From contig JACZKN010000486.1 of assembly GCA_014859985.1 (NCBI GenBank), positions 1 through 6,945 of the forward strand: 6,945 bases of DNA, written 5' to 3'. Each line of letters starts with the position of its first letter. Positions within the stretch are counted from its first letter, which is position 1. The DNA comes from Candidatus Krumholzibacteriia bacterium (GTDB lineage: Bacteria; Krumholzibacteriota; Krumholzibacteriia; LZORAL124-64-63). Below are positions 1 through 5,649 of this stretch, piece by piece. Below the pieces are notes generated by a model, which saw nothing but the letters and a program-made list of their open reading frames with translations, did no database searches and was not told where the DNA came from. The translations under genes were made by a program, and so were the position numbers.

Positions 1-1
1 C

Positions 2-82
2 CGCGAGACCAGGGCCGCCAGGTGGCTGGCGGCCCTGCTCTTTGTCGCCCTGTGGGTGCGGCAGGCGCTGCTGCTGCGCTGA
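2..82 (+). CDS. Possible 3' end of a plus-strand gene (partial, membrane-helix C terminus)
   Basis: This frame is open from the window edge to a TGA at 80-82 and encodes 26 residues. They contain a hydrophobic run flanked by arginines (RWLAALLFVALWVRQALLLR), which would be one C-terminal membrane helix. Twenty-five of 26 codons end in G or C, as expected for this genome, whereas the frame starting at base 1 is clearly poorer (about 22 of 34). The gene would converge on the dehydrogenase ending at 102. Against it: an exact inverted repeat that looks like a terminator (11-36) lies inside it, and it ends in TGA while the six secure genes all end in TAG. The fragment is too short to name. It is either a true gene end or chance in GC-rich DNA. 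Confidence 0.28.
   Translation, partial: RETRAARWLAALLFVALWVRQALLLR
11..43 (+). terminator. Terminator-like hairpin near the left edge
   Basis: A perfect 10-bp stem (AGGGCCGCCA at 11-20, TGGCGGCCCT at 27-36) encloses a 6-nt loop. On the plus strand it is followed by GCTCTTTG, a weak T-rich tail similar to the TTCTCTT tail of the terminator at 1381-1413. On the minus strand the tail is GGTCTCG, so it is less convincing as the terminator of the dehydrogenase ending at 102, though it may act both ways. If it terminates a plus-strand gene, that gene ends left of the window and the open frame at 2-82 is not coding. Confidence 0.45.
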
Positions 83-101
83 CCTGCGTCTACCCGCGGG
101 C

Positions 102-1244
102 CTAGTACTCCTCGAGGATCTTGCGGGCGATCACCAGGCGCTGGATCTCGCTGGTCCCCTCGTAGATGCGCGTGACCCGCACGTCGCGGTAGTAGCGCTC
201 CACGTCGTACTCCTTGCAGTAGCCGTAGCCGCCGTGGATCTGCACGGCACAGTCGGCGGCGCGCCAGGCGGCCTCGGTGGCCAGGATCTTGGCCATGGCC
301 GCCTCCTTGGTGTGGGGCCGGCCCTGGTCCTTCAGCCAGGCCGCCTTGTAGCCCAGGGTGCGGGCCGCCTCCAGTTCGGCGCCCATGTCCGCGATCATGC
401 CCTGGATCACCGAGAGGCTGGCAATGGGCTTGCCGAACTGCTCGCGGGTCTTGGCGTAGCGCACCGCGTCCTCCAGGCAGGCCCGCCCGATGCCCAGGGC
501 CTGGAAGGCGATGCCGATGCGGCCCCCGTCCAGGGCGGACATGGCCACCCGGAAGCCGTCCCCCTCCTTGCCCAGCAGGTTGGCCGCCGGCACCTGCACG
601 TCCTCGAGGTTGATGGCCACGGTGTCGCTGCACCGCAGCCCCATCTTGTCCTCCTTCTTGGCGATGGTCAGGCCGGGGGCGCCCCGCTCGACGATGAAGG
701 CGTGGATGTCCTTGTGCCCGGTGGTGCCGGGGGTGCGCGCCAGCACCACGTAGAAGGCGGCCCGCTCGCCGTTGGTGACGAAGACCTTGCCGCCGTTGAG
801 CACCCAGCCGTCGGCGGTGCGCCGGGCGCTGGTCACCAGGGCCGCGGCGTCGCTGCCGGCGTTGGGTTCGGTGATGCAGAAGGCCGCGATCTCGCCGGCG
901 GCCATGCGGGGCAGGAAGGCCCGGCGGGCCGCCTCGCTGCCGTACATGGCCACGGGGTAGGAGCCCACGCTGTTGTGCACGGTGAGCATGACGCTCAGGC
1001 CGGCGCTGGCCCGCGACAACTCCTCGATCACCACCGCGTAGGTGATGGTGTCCACCCCCAGGCCGCCGTACTCCTGGGGGAAGGTCAGGCCGAAGAAGCC
1101 GTTGTCCCGCATTTTGGCGATCAGGTCGGCGGGGATCATCGCCTCCTGGTCCATGCGGTGGGCCAGGGGCATGATCTCCTTGCGGGCGAAGTCGCGCACC
1201 ATGTCGCGGAACATGGTCTGGTTCTCGTCGAGGTCGAAGTGCAT
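102..1244 (-). CDS. Acyl-CoA dehydrogenase, short-chain (SCAD/butyryl-CoA dehydrogenase) type
   Basis: A 380-residue FAD enzyme that oxidises a short or branched acyl-CoA to the 2-enoyl-CoA, normally passing electrons to ETF in the cytoplasm. The full family length is present. The first family signature is at residues 123-135 (CITEPNAGSDAAA), VFVTNG at 154-159, REQFG with the conserved Arg at 268, and the second signature (QIHGGYGY...) at 335-354. The catalytic base is Glu362 in YEGTSEIQ. The ATG at 1244 is chosen because a GGAG Shine-Dalgarno (1251-1254) lies 6 nt upstream and the protein then begins MHFDLDENQ like its paralogues. An in-frame ATG 21 codons earlier adds only an atypical Arg/Pro-rich stretch. 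The gene is probably monocistronic, with its own candidate promoter at 1335-1363 after the terminator of the preceding gene. Substrate cannot be read from the sequence: butyryl-, isobutyryl- and 2-methylbutyryl-CoA are all possible. Confidence 0.95.
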   Translation of the reverse strand: MHFDLDENQTMFRDMVRDFARKEIMPLAHRMDQEAMIPADLIAKMRDNGFFGLTFPQEYGGLGVDTITYAVVIEELSRASAGLSVMLTVHNSVGSYPVAMYGSEAARRAFLPRMAAGEIAAFCITEPNAGSDAAALVTSARRTADGWVLNGGKVFVTNGERAAFYVVLARTPGTTGHKDIHAFIVERGAPGLTIAKKEDKMGLRCSDTVAINLEDVQVPAANLLGKEGDGFRVAMSALDGGRIGIAFQALGIGRACLEDAVRYAKTREQFGKPIASLSVIQGMIADMGAELEAARTLGYKAAWLKDQGRPHTKEAAMAKILATEAAWRAADCAVQIHGGYGYCKEYDVERYYRDVRVTRIYEGTSEIQRLVIARKILEEY

Positions 1245-1294
1245 GGGCGTCTCCGGGTTGGGTTGCCGTGGGTCCGGGCGCGGGCGGCCGCCGC

Positions 1295-1326
1295 GGCCGG
1301 CCGGCACCGGCGGGCACCGGCCGGCC
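1295..1326 (-). repeat. Leader inverted repeat upstream of the 102-1244 dehydrogenase
   Basis: A perfect 10-bp inverted repeat (GGCCGGCCGG at 1295-1304, CCGGCCGGCC at 1317-1326) with a 12-nt loop lies between the candidate promoter and the ribosome binding site, so it would form a hairpin in the mRNA leader. It has no T tail on the minus strand and is not a terminator. Such repeats also arise by chance in CCGG-rich DNA, so a role is inference. Confidence 0.4.
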
Positions 1327-1334
1327 TGGAGGAC

Positions 1335-1363
1335 ATTCTAAGGCATCGGCGCTCCGGACCCAA
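1335..1363 (-). promoter_or_regulatory. Candidate sigma70-like promoter for the 102-1244 dehydrogenase
   Basis: On the minus strand TTGGGT (1363-1358) and TAGAAT (1340-1335) are separated by exactly 17 nt. The -10 matches the consensus at 5 of 6 positions; the -35 matches only TTG. It sits just after the terminator of the preceding gene and would give a leader of about 85 nt. The -35 lies mainly in the loop of the inverted repeat at 1348-1375. Confidence 0.35.
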
Positions 1364-1375
1364 GGCCGGAGCGCC
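1348..1375. repeat. Perfect inverted repeat overlapping the candidate promoter
   Basis: GGCGCTCCGG (1348-1357) and CCGGAGCGCC (1366-1375) form 10-bp arms around an 8-nt centre that holds most of the candidate -35. On the minus strand it is followed by GATGCCTTAG, with no T run, so it is not an obvious terminator. Size and position would suit an operator for a dimeric repressor such as a TetR-family regulator. That is inference from geometry only; it could also be a second hairpin in the termination region. Confidence 0.4.
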
Positions 1376-1380
1376 ACCGC

Positions 1381-1413
1381 AAGAGAAGCGGCCCCGCCCG
1401 GAGGCGGGGCCGC
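1381..1413 (-). terminator. Intrinsic terminator of the lamin-tail gene
   Basis: A perfect 11-bp stem (1388-1398 with 1403-1413) closes a 4-nt loop. On the minus strand it is followed directly by TTCTCTT. It starts 23 nt after the TAG of the lamin-tail gene, the normal place for a rho-independent terminator, and it separates that gene from the next dehydrogenase. Confidence 0.8.
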
Positions 1414-1436
1414 GGCGCGCAGGTCCGGGGACCGGA

Positions 1437-2066
1437 CTAGCGGAACAGGGACTTGATGGCGCCCCAGGAGGTGTCGTCCGCGGGCACGACCACGTCGCAC
1501 AGGGTGCTGTGGGAGCCGAGGTAGCTGACCGTGTCCTGGGGGTAGCAGTCCCAGTCGACCGACGGGTCGTAGACGTCGCTGGGGTCGGTGTCGCCGAAGC
1601 AGCTGTCGGCCTTGCGCACCAGGGTCATCTCCGAGGTGGCGCAGCCGCCTACGCTCCAGTTGGTGCCCGGGTCGAAGCCCACCTGGCCGATGGAATCCAC
1701 CAGGACGCCGTTCTGGTACAGCAGCAGACAGTCGTCGCCGTTGTAGAAGGTCAGGTCCGACAGCAGATCCGACTCGGCGACGATCGTGGCGTTGACGCCG
1801 GTGGACGGGTTGCCGACGACGAAGACGTCGCCCGGCAGCACCAGGCCGACGAAGGCGGCGTAGGTGGCCGTCGGCGTCAGCGAGCCGTTGTTGTAGCGCT
1901 CGACGACGATCGTGCTCATGTCGAGGGTCTCGTTGGTGCCGTTGTAGATCTCGACGGCCTTGTTGTTGCTGCTGCCCTCGAGGTATTCGGAGAAGTAGAC
2001 GCCGGTCTGGGCCTGGGCGGCCCCGGCGACGGCCAGCACGAGCAGGCACGTGAGCAAGGTCTTCAT
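1437..2066 (-). CDS. Secreted lamin-tail-domain (LTD) protein
   Basis: A 209-residue exported protein. Residues 1-19 are a classic signal peptide (MKT, a hydrophobic core, then AGAAQA before Gln20); there is no lipobox. The rest is one lamin-tail domain: SEYLEGSSNNKAVEIYN at 26-42, FYNGDDCLLLY at 107-117, DSIGQVGFDPGTNW at 124-137, and a final block with TLVRKAD, DPSVDW, PQDT and LGSH at 148-186. These blocks are familiar from domains attached to bacterial extracellular nucleases, but no catalytic domain is present. The mature protein has five cysteines (113, 142, 156, 174, 190), so disulfides are possible in the periplasm or outside the cell. The tail PADDTSWGAIKSLFR lies beyond the domain. 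The start at 2066 is set by a GGGAG site 7 nt upstream; an ATG two codons earlier would sit against it. The gene has its own promoter and terminator. Its function is unknown; binding or adhesion is only inferred. Confidence 0.88.
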   Translation of the reverse strand: MKTLLTCLLVLAVAGAAQAQTGVYFSEYLEGSSNNKAVEIYNGTNETLDMSTIVVERYNNGSLTPTATYAAFVGLVLPGDVFVVGNPSTGVNATIVAESDLLSDLTFYNGDDCLLLYQNGVLVDSIGQVGFDPGTNWSVGGCATSEMTLVRKADSCFGDTDPSDVYDPSVDWDCYPQDTVSYLGSHSTLCDVVVPADDTSWGAIKSLFR

Positions 2067-2073
2067 GGGCATT

Positions 2074-2078
2074 CTCCC
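2074..2078 (-). promoter_or_regulatory. Ribosome binding site that fixes the lamin-tail start
   Basis: GGGAG on the minus strand lies 7 nt before the ATG at 2066 but only 1 nt before the in-frame ATG at 2072. This selects the later ATG, which also gives a normal signal peptide beginning MKTLL. Confidence 0.75.
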
Positions 2079-2096
2079 TCGGTGAGTGATGATTCC

Positions 2097-2144
2097 GCGC
2101 GGCCGGGACCGTCCCGGCGCGCCGATCCGCTCCGCGGTTGCGGA
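2097..2144 (-). repeat. Two hairpins in the lamin-tail mRNA leader
   Basis: The stronger hairpin pairs GCCGGGA (2102-2108) with TCCCGGC (2112-2118), extended by GCGC/GCGC (2097-2100 and 2119-2122) across one bulged G. A smaller one pairs TCCGC (2131-2135) with GCGGA (2140-2144) around a 4-nt loop. Both lie between the candidate promoter (2158-2186) and the ribosome binding site. Neither has a T tail. They may affect mRNA stability or translation, but I recognise no riboswitch class. Confidence 0.4.
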
Positions 2145-2157
2145 CCGTCTTGCCACG

Positions 2158-2186
2158 ATCATAACCCATCGGGGGAGGGAGGCCAA
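2158..2186 (-). promoter_or_regulatory. Candidate sigma70-like promoter of the lamin-tail gene
   Basis: TTGGCC (2186-2181) and TATGAT (2163-2158) on the minus strand are separated by exactly 17 nt, matching the consensus hexamers at 4 of 6 and 5 of 6 positions. The implied start near 2151 gives a leader of about 85 nt. It is the best promoter match I found in the window and lies immediately downstream of an AT-rich, A-tract-bearing segment, as expected for an upstream element. Confidence 0.55.
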
Positions 2187-2340
2187 CTTCAATTTTGTCG
2201 ATTTATGCGCTTTTTACATCGATACCCGTCCATGTTTGTCGTTTTTTGCGGTTTCGACCGGGCTCCGGCGGCGCCCTCCTCAGTGATGCGTACATTTCCT
2301 CAGATAAGATACGGATTGTGCATGACAGTCGCCTCCCGCG
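2187..2340. other. AT-richer non-coding segment with A-tracts and an imperfect direct repeat
   Basis: This segment is distinctly AT-richer than the GC-rich coding DNA around it and holds no gene I can support. It is the middle of the 335-nt gap between the operon and the lamin-tail gene. Two 23-nt copies start with TTGTCG (2195-2217 and 2236-2258), match at 18 of 23 positions and lie 41 bp apart. A/T runs centred near 2194, 2203, 2213 and 2244 are partly spaced at about one helical turn. A 7-mer TCCTCAG recurs at 2277 and 2297, exactly 20 bp apart. These suit an upstream activating or curved region for the promoter at 2158-2186. A minus-strand 30-codon open frame starting near 2293 was judged not coding. 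Confidence 0.45.
2195..2258. repeat. Imperfect 23-bp direct repeat upstream of the lamin-tail promoter
   Basis: Copies at 2195-2217 and 2236-2258 share TTGTCG, TTT, TGCG, TTT and a final AC at equal spacing (18 of 23 identical). They begin about 10 bp upstream of the candidate -35. The 41-bp period is close to four helical turns, which would put both copies on the same face of the DNA. A binding-site role is inference. Confidence 0.4.
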
Positions 2341-2342
2341 CA

Positions 2343-2377
2343 CCAAACGGCCCGGGACACCGCAGGCATCCCGGGCC
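2343..2377 (-). terminator. Terminator-like hairpin at the end of the four-gene operon
   Basis: A perfect 9-bp stem (GGCCCGGGA at 2349-2357, TCCCGGGCC at 2369-2377) closes an 11-nt loop and is followed on the minus strand by GTTTGG. It begins 24 nt after the TAG at 2402, the same placement as the terminator at 1381-1413. The T tail is short, so termination may be partial or Rho-assisted. Confidence 0.6.
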
Positions 2378-2401
2378 CCGCATCGGCGGTACCGGCCGTC
2401 C

Positions 2402-3544
2402 CTACTTCTTCAGCTCCATCGACGCGATCACCATGCGCTGGGCCTCGCTGGTACCCTCGTAGATCTCGGTGATCTTGGCGTCCCGGAAGTGGCGCTCGAC
2501 GGGGAACTCCTTGGAGTAGCCGTTGCCCCCGAAGATCTGCACCGCCTCGTTGGTGATGAAGTGGCTGGCCTCGCTGGCGTAGAGCTTGGCCATGGCCGAT
2601 TCCTCGCTGTAGCGGCCGCCCTGGTCCTTGGCGAAGGCCGCGCGGTAGGTCAGCAGCCGCGCCGCGTCCAGGCGCGTGGCCATCTCGGCGATCTTCCACT
2701 GGATCGCCTGGAAGTTGCAGATGGGCTGGCCGAACTGCTCGCGCTGCTTGCTGTAGGACAGGGCCGCCTCGTAGGCCGCGGCCGAGATGCCCAGGGCCTG
2801 GCTGGCGATGCCGATGCGCCCGCCGTCCAGGGTGCTCATGGCCACCTTGAACCCCTGGCCCACCTCGCCCAGGAGCTGGTCCGCCGGCACCTTGACGTTG
2901 TCGAAGGCCAGCTGGGCCGTGTCGCTGGCCCGGATGCCCATCTTCTCCTCCTTGCGGATCACGGAGAAGCCCTCGGCCGTGGATTCGACGATGAAGGCGG
3001 CGATGCCCTTGTGCTTGAGCGCGGGGTCGGTCTGGGCGAAGACGATCAGCACGTCGGCGTGGGCGCCGTTGGTGATGAAGTTCTTCATGCCGCCCAGGAC
3101 CCAGCCGTCGCCGTCCCTCTTGGCGGTGGTGCTCTGGGCCGCGGCGTCGGTGCCGGCGCCCGGCTCGCTCAGGCAGTAGGCGCCCAGCAGCTGCCCCTGC
3201 GCCAGCGGCTTGAGGAACCTCTGCTTCTGTTCCTCGCTGCCGTAGGCCTCCAGGGGCCAGCAGACCAGGGAGTTGTTCACCGACATGATCACGCCGCAGG
3301 AGGCGCACGCCCTGCTGATCTCCTCCATGGCCAGCACGTAGCACAGGGTGTCCAGCCCGGCGCCGCCGTACTTCTCCTGGACGTTCATGCCCATGAAACC
3401 CAGCTCGCCCATCTGCTTGACGATCTCCGCGGGAAAGCGCTCCTCGTGGTCCAGGGCGGCCGCCACCGGGGCGATGGCCTTCTGGGCGAAGTCCCGGGCC
3501 ATGTCGCGGATCATGCGCTGCTGTTCGGTCAGTTCGAAGTTCAC
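2402..3544 (-). CDS. Acyl-CoA dehydrogenase, likely butyryl-CoA dehydrogenase type
   Basis: A 380-residue FAD-dependent acyl-CoA dehydrogenase, last gene of the operon. The first signature is at 124-136 (CLSEPGAGTDAAA), NFITNG at 155-160, REQFG with Arg269, the second signature (QIFGGNGY...) at 336-355, and the catalytic base Glu363 in IYEGTSEAQ. Ala368 stands where the paralogues have Ile, a small deviation. The start is GTG at 3544: AAAGGG (3550-3555) lies 5 nt upstream, the protein then begins NFELTEQQ as in the family, and the length equals that of the paralogue at 102-1244. Longer in-frame starts would run back into the upstream dehydrogenase gene. It lies only 16 nt behind a 3-hydroxybutyryl-CoA dehydrogenase and downstream of a thiolase, so crotonyl-CoA/butyryl-CoA is the most natural substrate pair (bcd-like). 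ETF genes are absent nearby. Direction (butyrate synthesis or breakdown) is undecided. Confidence 0.94.
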   Translation of the reverse strand: MNFELTEQQRMIRDMARDFAQKAIAPVAAALDHEERFPAEIVKQMGELGFMGMNVQEKYGGAGLDTLCYVLAMEEISRACASCGVIMSVNNSLVCWPLEAYGSEEQKQRFLKPLAQGQLLGAYCLSEPGAGTDAAAQSTTAKRDGDGWVLGGMKNFITNGAHADVLIVFAQTDPALKHKGIAAFIVESTAEGFSVIRKEEKMGIRASDTAQLAFDNVKVPADQLLGEVGQGFKVAMSTLDGGRIGIASQALGISAAAYEAALSYSKQREQFGQPICNFQAIQWKIAEMATRLDAARLLTYRAAFAKDQGGRYSEESAMAKLYASEASHFITNEAVQIFGGNGYSKEFPVERHFRDAKITEIYEGTSEAQRMVIASMELKK

Positions 3545-3549
3545 GTCGT

Positions 3550-3555
3550 CCCTTT
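3550..3555 (-). promoter_or_regulatory. Ribosome binding site deciding a GTG start
   Basis: AAAGGG on the minus strand lies 5 nt before the GTG at 3544, in the 16-nt gap after the preceding gene. It shares the CGAAAGG core with the sites before the thiolase (5624-5630) and the hydroxyacyl-CoA dehydrogenase (4413-4418). Confidence 0.75.
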
Positions 3556-3560
3556 CGTCG

Positions 3561-4406
3561 CTACTGGGCGTAGTCGTAGAAGCCCTTGCCGCTCTTGCGG
3601 CCCAGGTAGCCCGCATCCACCATGCGCCGCAGCAGCGGGCAGGGGCGGTACTTGCTGTCGCCGAAGCCGTCGTAGAGCACGTTCATGATGTCCAGGCAGA
3701 TGTCCAGGCCGATGAAGTCGGCCAGGGTCAAGGGTCCCATGGGGTGGGCCATGCCCAGCTTCATCACCGTGTCGATGGCCTCGCGGTCGGCCACGCCCTC
3801 CATCAGGCAGTACACCGCCTCGTTGATCATGGGCATCAGCACGCGGTTGCTGATGAAGCCCGGGTAGTCCTGCACCGTGACCGGCACCTTGCCCAGGTCC
3901 TTGGCCACCTGCGTGGTGAAGGCCAGGGTCTCCTGGCTGGTGGCCTGGCCGCAGATGATCTCCACCAGTTTCATCACCGGCACCGGATTCATGAAGTGCA
4001 TGCCGATCACGCGGTCGGCGCGCCCCGTGGTGCCGGCGATCTTGGTCAGGCTGATGCTGCTGGTGTTGCTGGCCAGGACGGTCTCGGGACCGCAGGCGGT
4101 GTCCAGGGTCGTGAAGATCTCCTTCTTCACCGCGAAGTTCTCGAAGACGGCCTCGACCACCAGGGCGCTCCCGGCGGCCGCCTTGAGGTCGGTGGCCGTG
4201 CGCAGCCGGCCGAGCGTGGCCTTGGCGTCGGCCTCGCTGATGGCCTCCTTCTTCACCTGCCGGGCCAGGTTCTTCCCGATGGTGGCCACCGCCCGGTCCA
4301 GGTACTCCTGCTTGACGTCGATCAGAGTCACGTCGCTGCCCTGCTGGGCGAAGACGTGGGCGATGCCGTTGCCCATGGTCCCGCCGCCGATCACCGCTAC
4401 TTTCAT
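3561..4406 (-). CDS. hbd: 3-hydroxybutyryl-CoA dehydrogenase
   Basis: A 281-residue NAD-dependent enzyme interconverting acetoacetyl-CoA and 3-hydroxybutyryl-CoA in the cytoplasm, close to the usual ~282 residues. The N-terminal Rossmann fold has GGGTMG at 7-12 and Asp30 at the end of the second strand, which favours NAD over NADP. The active-site residues of the family are visible: Ser117 (in SNTSSIS), His137 in the GMHFMNP motif, Glu149 and Asn187 in PGFISNR. The C-terminal domain includes AHPMGPLTLADFIGLD and ends with GRKSGKGFYDY. The ATG is preceded at 6 nt by AAAGGA (4413-4418). It lies 21 nt after the thiolase and 16 nt before a dehydrogenase, so the three are surely co-transcribed. 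No crotonase domain is fused, so this is the stand-alone Hbd/PaaH type and not the multifunctional FadB type. Confidence 0.96.
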   Translation of the reverse strand: MKVAVIGGGTMGNGIAHVFAQQGSDVTLIDVKQEYLDRAVATIGKNLARQVKKEAISEADAKATLGRLRTATDLKAAAGSALVVEAVFENFAVKKEIFTTLDTACGPETVLASNTSSISLTKIAGTTGRADRVIGMHFMNPVPVMKLVEIICGQATSQETLAFTTQVAKDLGKVPVTVQDYPGFISNRVLMPMINEAVYCLMEGVADREAIDTVMKLGMAHPMGPLTLADFIGLDICLDIMNVLYDGFGDSKYRPCPLLRRMVDAGYLGRKSGKGFYDYAQ

Positions 4407-4427
4407 GTCCGGTCCTTTCGGTTCGTC

Positions 4428-5618
4428 CTACGCGGGCAGGCTGACGGCCATGCTCACCGCGTCGCCGCCGCCGAGGCAGAGGCTGGCGATGCCCTTGTTC
4501 ACCTTGCGGTCCTCCATGGCGTGCAGCAGGGTCACCAGGATGCGTGCGCCCGAGCAGCCGATGGGGTGGCCCAGGGAAACGCCGCCGCCGCGCACGTTGA
4601 CCTTGTCCTCGTCCAGTTCGAGGGCCCTGACGACGCCCAGGCTCTGGGCGGCGAAGGCCTCGTTCAGCTCGTACAGCCCGTAGTTGGCGGCCGTGGTGCC
4701 CAGCTTCCGCCAGAGGTTCCGGATGCTGGTGACCGGGGCCATCATCACCTCGCGGGGCTCGACCGCGCCGGTGGTGGCACCGTCGATGAACGCCCGCACC
4801 TCCAGGCCGTTCGCCTTCGCGAAGTCCTCGCTGCAGACCAGCAGGGCCGCCGCGCCGTCGTTGATGCTCGAGGCGTTGCCGGCGGTCACCGTGCCGCCGT
4901 CGCGCTTGAAGGCGGGCTTCAGCTTGGCCATGGCCTCGAGGCTGGCGTCGGCGCGCGGGCCCTCGTCGCGGGTGATCATCACCGGATCGCCCTTGCGCTG
5001 GGGCACGGCCACGGGCACCACTTCCCGGGCGAACTCGCCCTGCTCCCAGGCCGCGGCCGCGCGGTGGTGGCTGCGCACGGCGAAGGCGTCCTGGTCCTGG
5101 CGGGAGACCTTGTAGGTGTCCACGACCCACTCGGCGGTCAGGCCCATGTGGAAGTCGTTGTAGATGTCCCACAGGCCGTCGTGGACCAGCAGGTCGGTGA
5201 CCTTGGCGTCGCCGAGGCGCAGGCCGTCGCGGGCGGTCAGCAGCGCATAGGGGATCTGGCTCATGTTCTCCATGCCGCCGGCGATGACGCATTCCTTGTC
5301 GCCGGCGCGGATGGCCTGGTCCGCCAGGGCCACGGACTTCAGGCCCGAGCCGCAGACCTTGTTGACGGTCATGGCGCTGACCGTGGCGGGGATGCCGCCG
5401 AAGATGGCCGCCTGGCGGGCGGGGTTCTGCTGCAGGCCGGCCTGGCAGACGCAGCCCAGGATGACCTCGTCGACCTTGGCGGGGTCGAGCCCGGTGCGCG
5501 CGAGGATGGCCTGGACGCAGGCGGCGCCCAGCTGGGGCGCCCGTACCGGGGCCAGGCCGCCCTGGAAGCGGCCGATGGGGGTGCGGACGGCCGCGCAGAT
5601 GACGGATCGCTTGCTCAC
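4428..5618 (-). CDS. thlA: Acetyl-CoA acetyltransferase (thiolase)
   Basis: A 396-residue thiolase of the degradative/biosynthetic superfamily, most likely condensing two acetyl-CoA to acetoacetyl-CoA or the reverse. The nucleophile is Cys89 in VNKVCGSG; NEAFA (Asn319-Glu320), GHPIGCSG with His351, and the C-terminal Cys381 complete the active site. FHMGLTAE (156-163) and GNASSINDGAA (247-257) are typical substrate-pocket segments. The final motif reads CLGGGDAVSM, while the usual form is CxGGGxG with a small hydrophobic or Gln at x; Asp386 and Ala387 are unusual, though the active Cys is kept. The start is GTG at 5618 with AAAGGAG (5624-5630) 5 nt upstream. It sits 31 nt behind an acyl-CoA dehydrogenase and 21 nt ahead of hbd, which favours a C4 substrate. 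The symbol is by analogy; atoB or phaA would be equally apt. Confidence 0.94.
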   Translation of the reverse strand: MSKRSVICAAVRTPIGRFQGGLAPVRAPQLGAACVQAILARTGLDPAKVDEVILGCVCQAGLQQNPARQAAIFGGIPATVSAMTVNKVCGSGLKSVALADQAIRAGDKECVIAGGMENMSQIPYALLTARDGLRLGDAKVTDLLVHDGLWDIYNDFHMGLTAEWVVDTYKVSRQDQDAFAVRSHHRAAAAWEQGEFAREVVPVAVPQRKGDPVMITRDEGPRADASLEAMAKLKPAFKRDGGTVTAGNASSINDGAAALLVCSEDFAKANGLEVRAFIDGATTGAVEPREVMMAPVTSIRNLWRKLGTTAANYGLYELNEAFAAQSLGVVRALELDEDKVNVRGGGVSLGHPIGCSGARILVTLLHAMEDRKVNKGIASLCLGGGDAVSMAVSLPA

Positions 5619-5623
5619 GTCGG

Positions 5624-5630
5624 CTCCTTT
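5624..5630 (-). promoter_or_regulatory. Ribosome binding site deciding the thiolase GTG start
   Basis: AAAGGAG on the minus strand is a near-perfect Shine-Dalgarno 5 nt before the GTG at 5618, and the resulting N terminus (MSKRSVICAAVRTPIG) matches the family start. Confidence 0.8.
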
Positions 5631-5649
5631 CGCTCGCGCGGCGGCGAGC

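Noticed and set aside
2242..2247. T6 run on the plus strand as a plus-strand terminator tail
   Set aside because: No stable hairpin lies immediately upstream on the plus strand, and no plus-strand gene precedes it.
2204..2295. Short minus-strand frame of 30 codons (begins MYASLRRAPP) in the AT-rich gap
   Set aside because: GAGG sits only about 2 nt before the ATG, the codons lack the GC3 bias of the neighbours, and the product is a basic low-complexity peptide.
42..2462. Very long plus-strand open frame (about 806 codons)
   Set aside because: It lies opposite three real minus-strand genes and intergenic DNA, is rich in Gly, His, Val, Asp and Ala as antisense frames in GC-rich genes are, and shows no domain. 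It exists because GC-rich codons rarely give antisense stops.
2280..3344. Minus-strand alternative frames inside the dehydrogenase and thiolase genes (also 3541-5292 and 5615-6850)
   Set aside because: They overlap clearly conserved genes in another frame and are rich in Arg, Gly and Pro, as out-of-frame reading of GC-rich codons gives.
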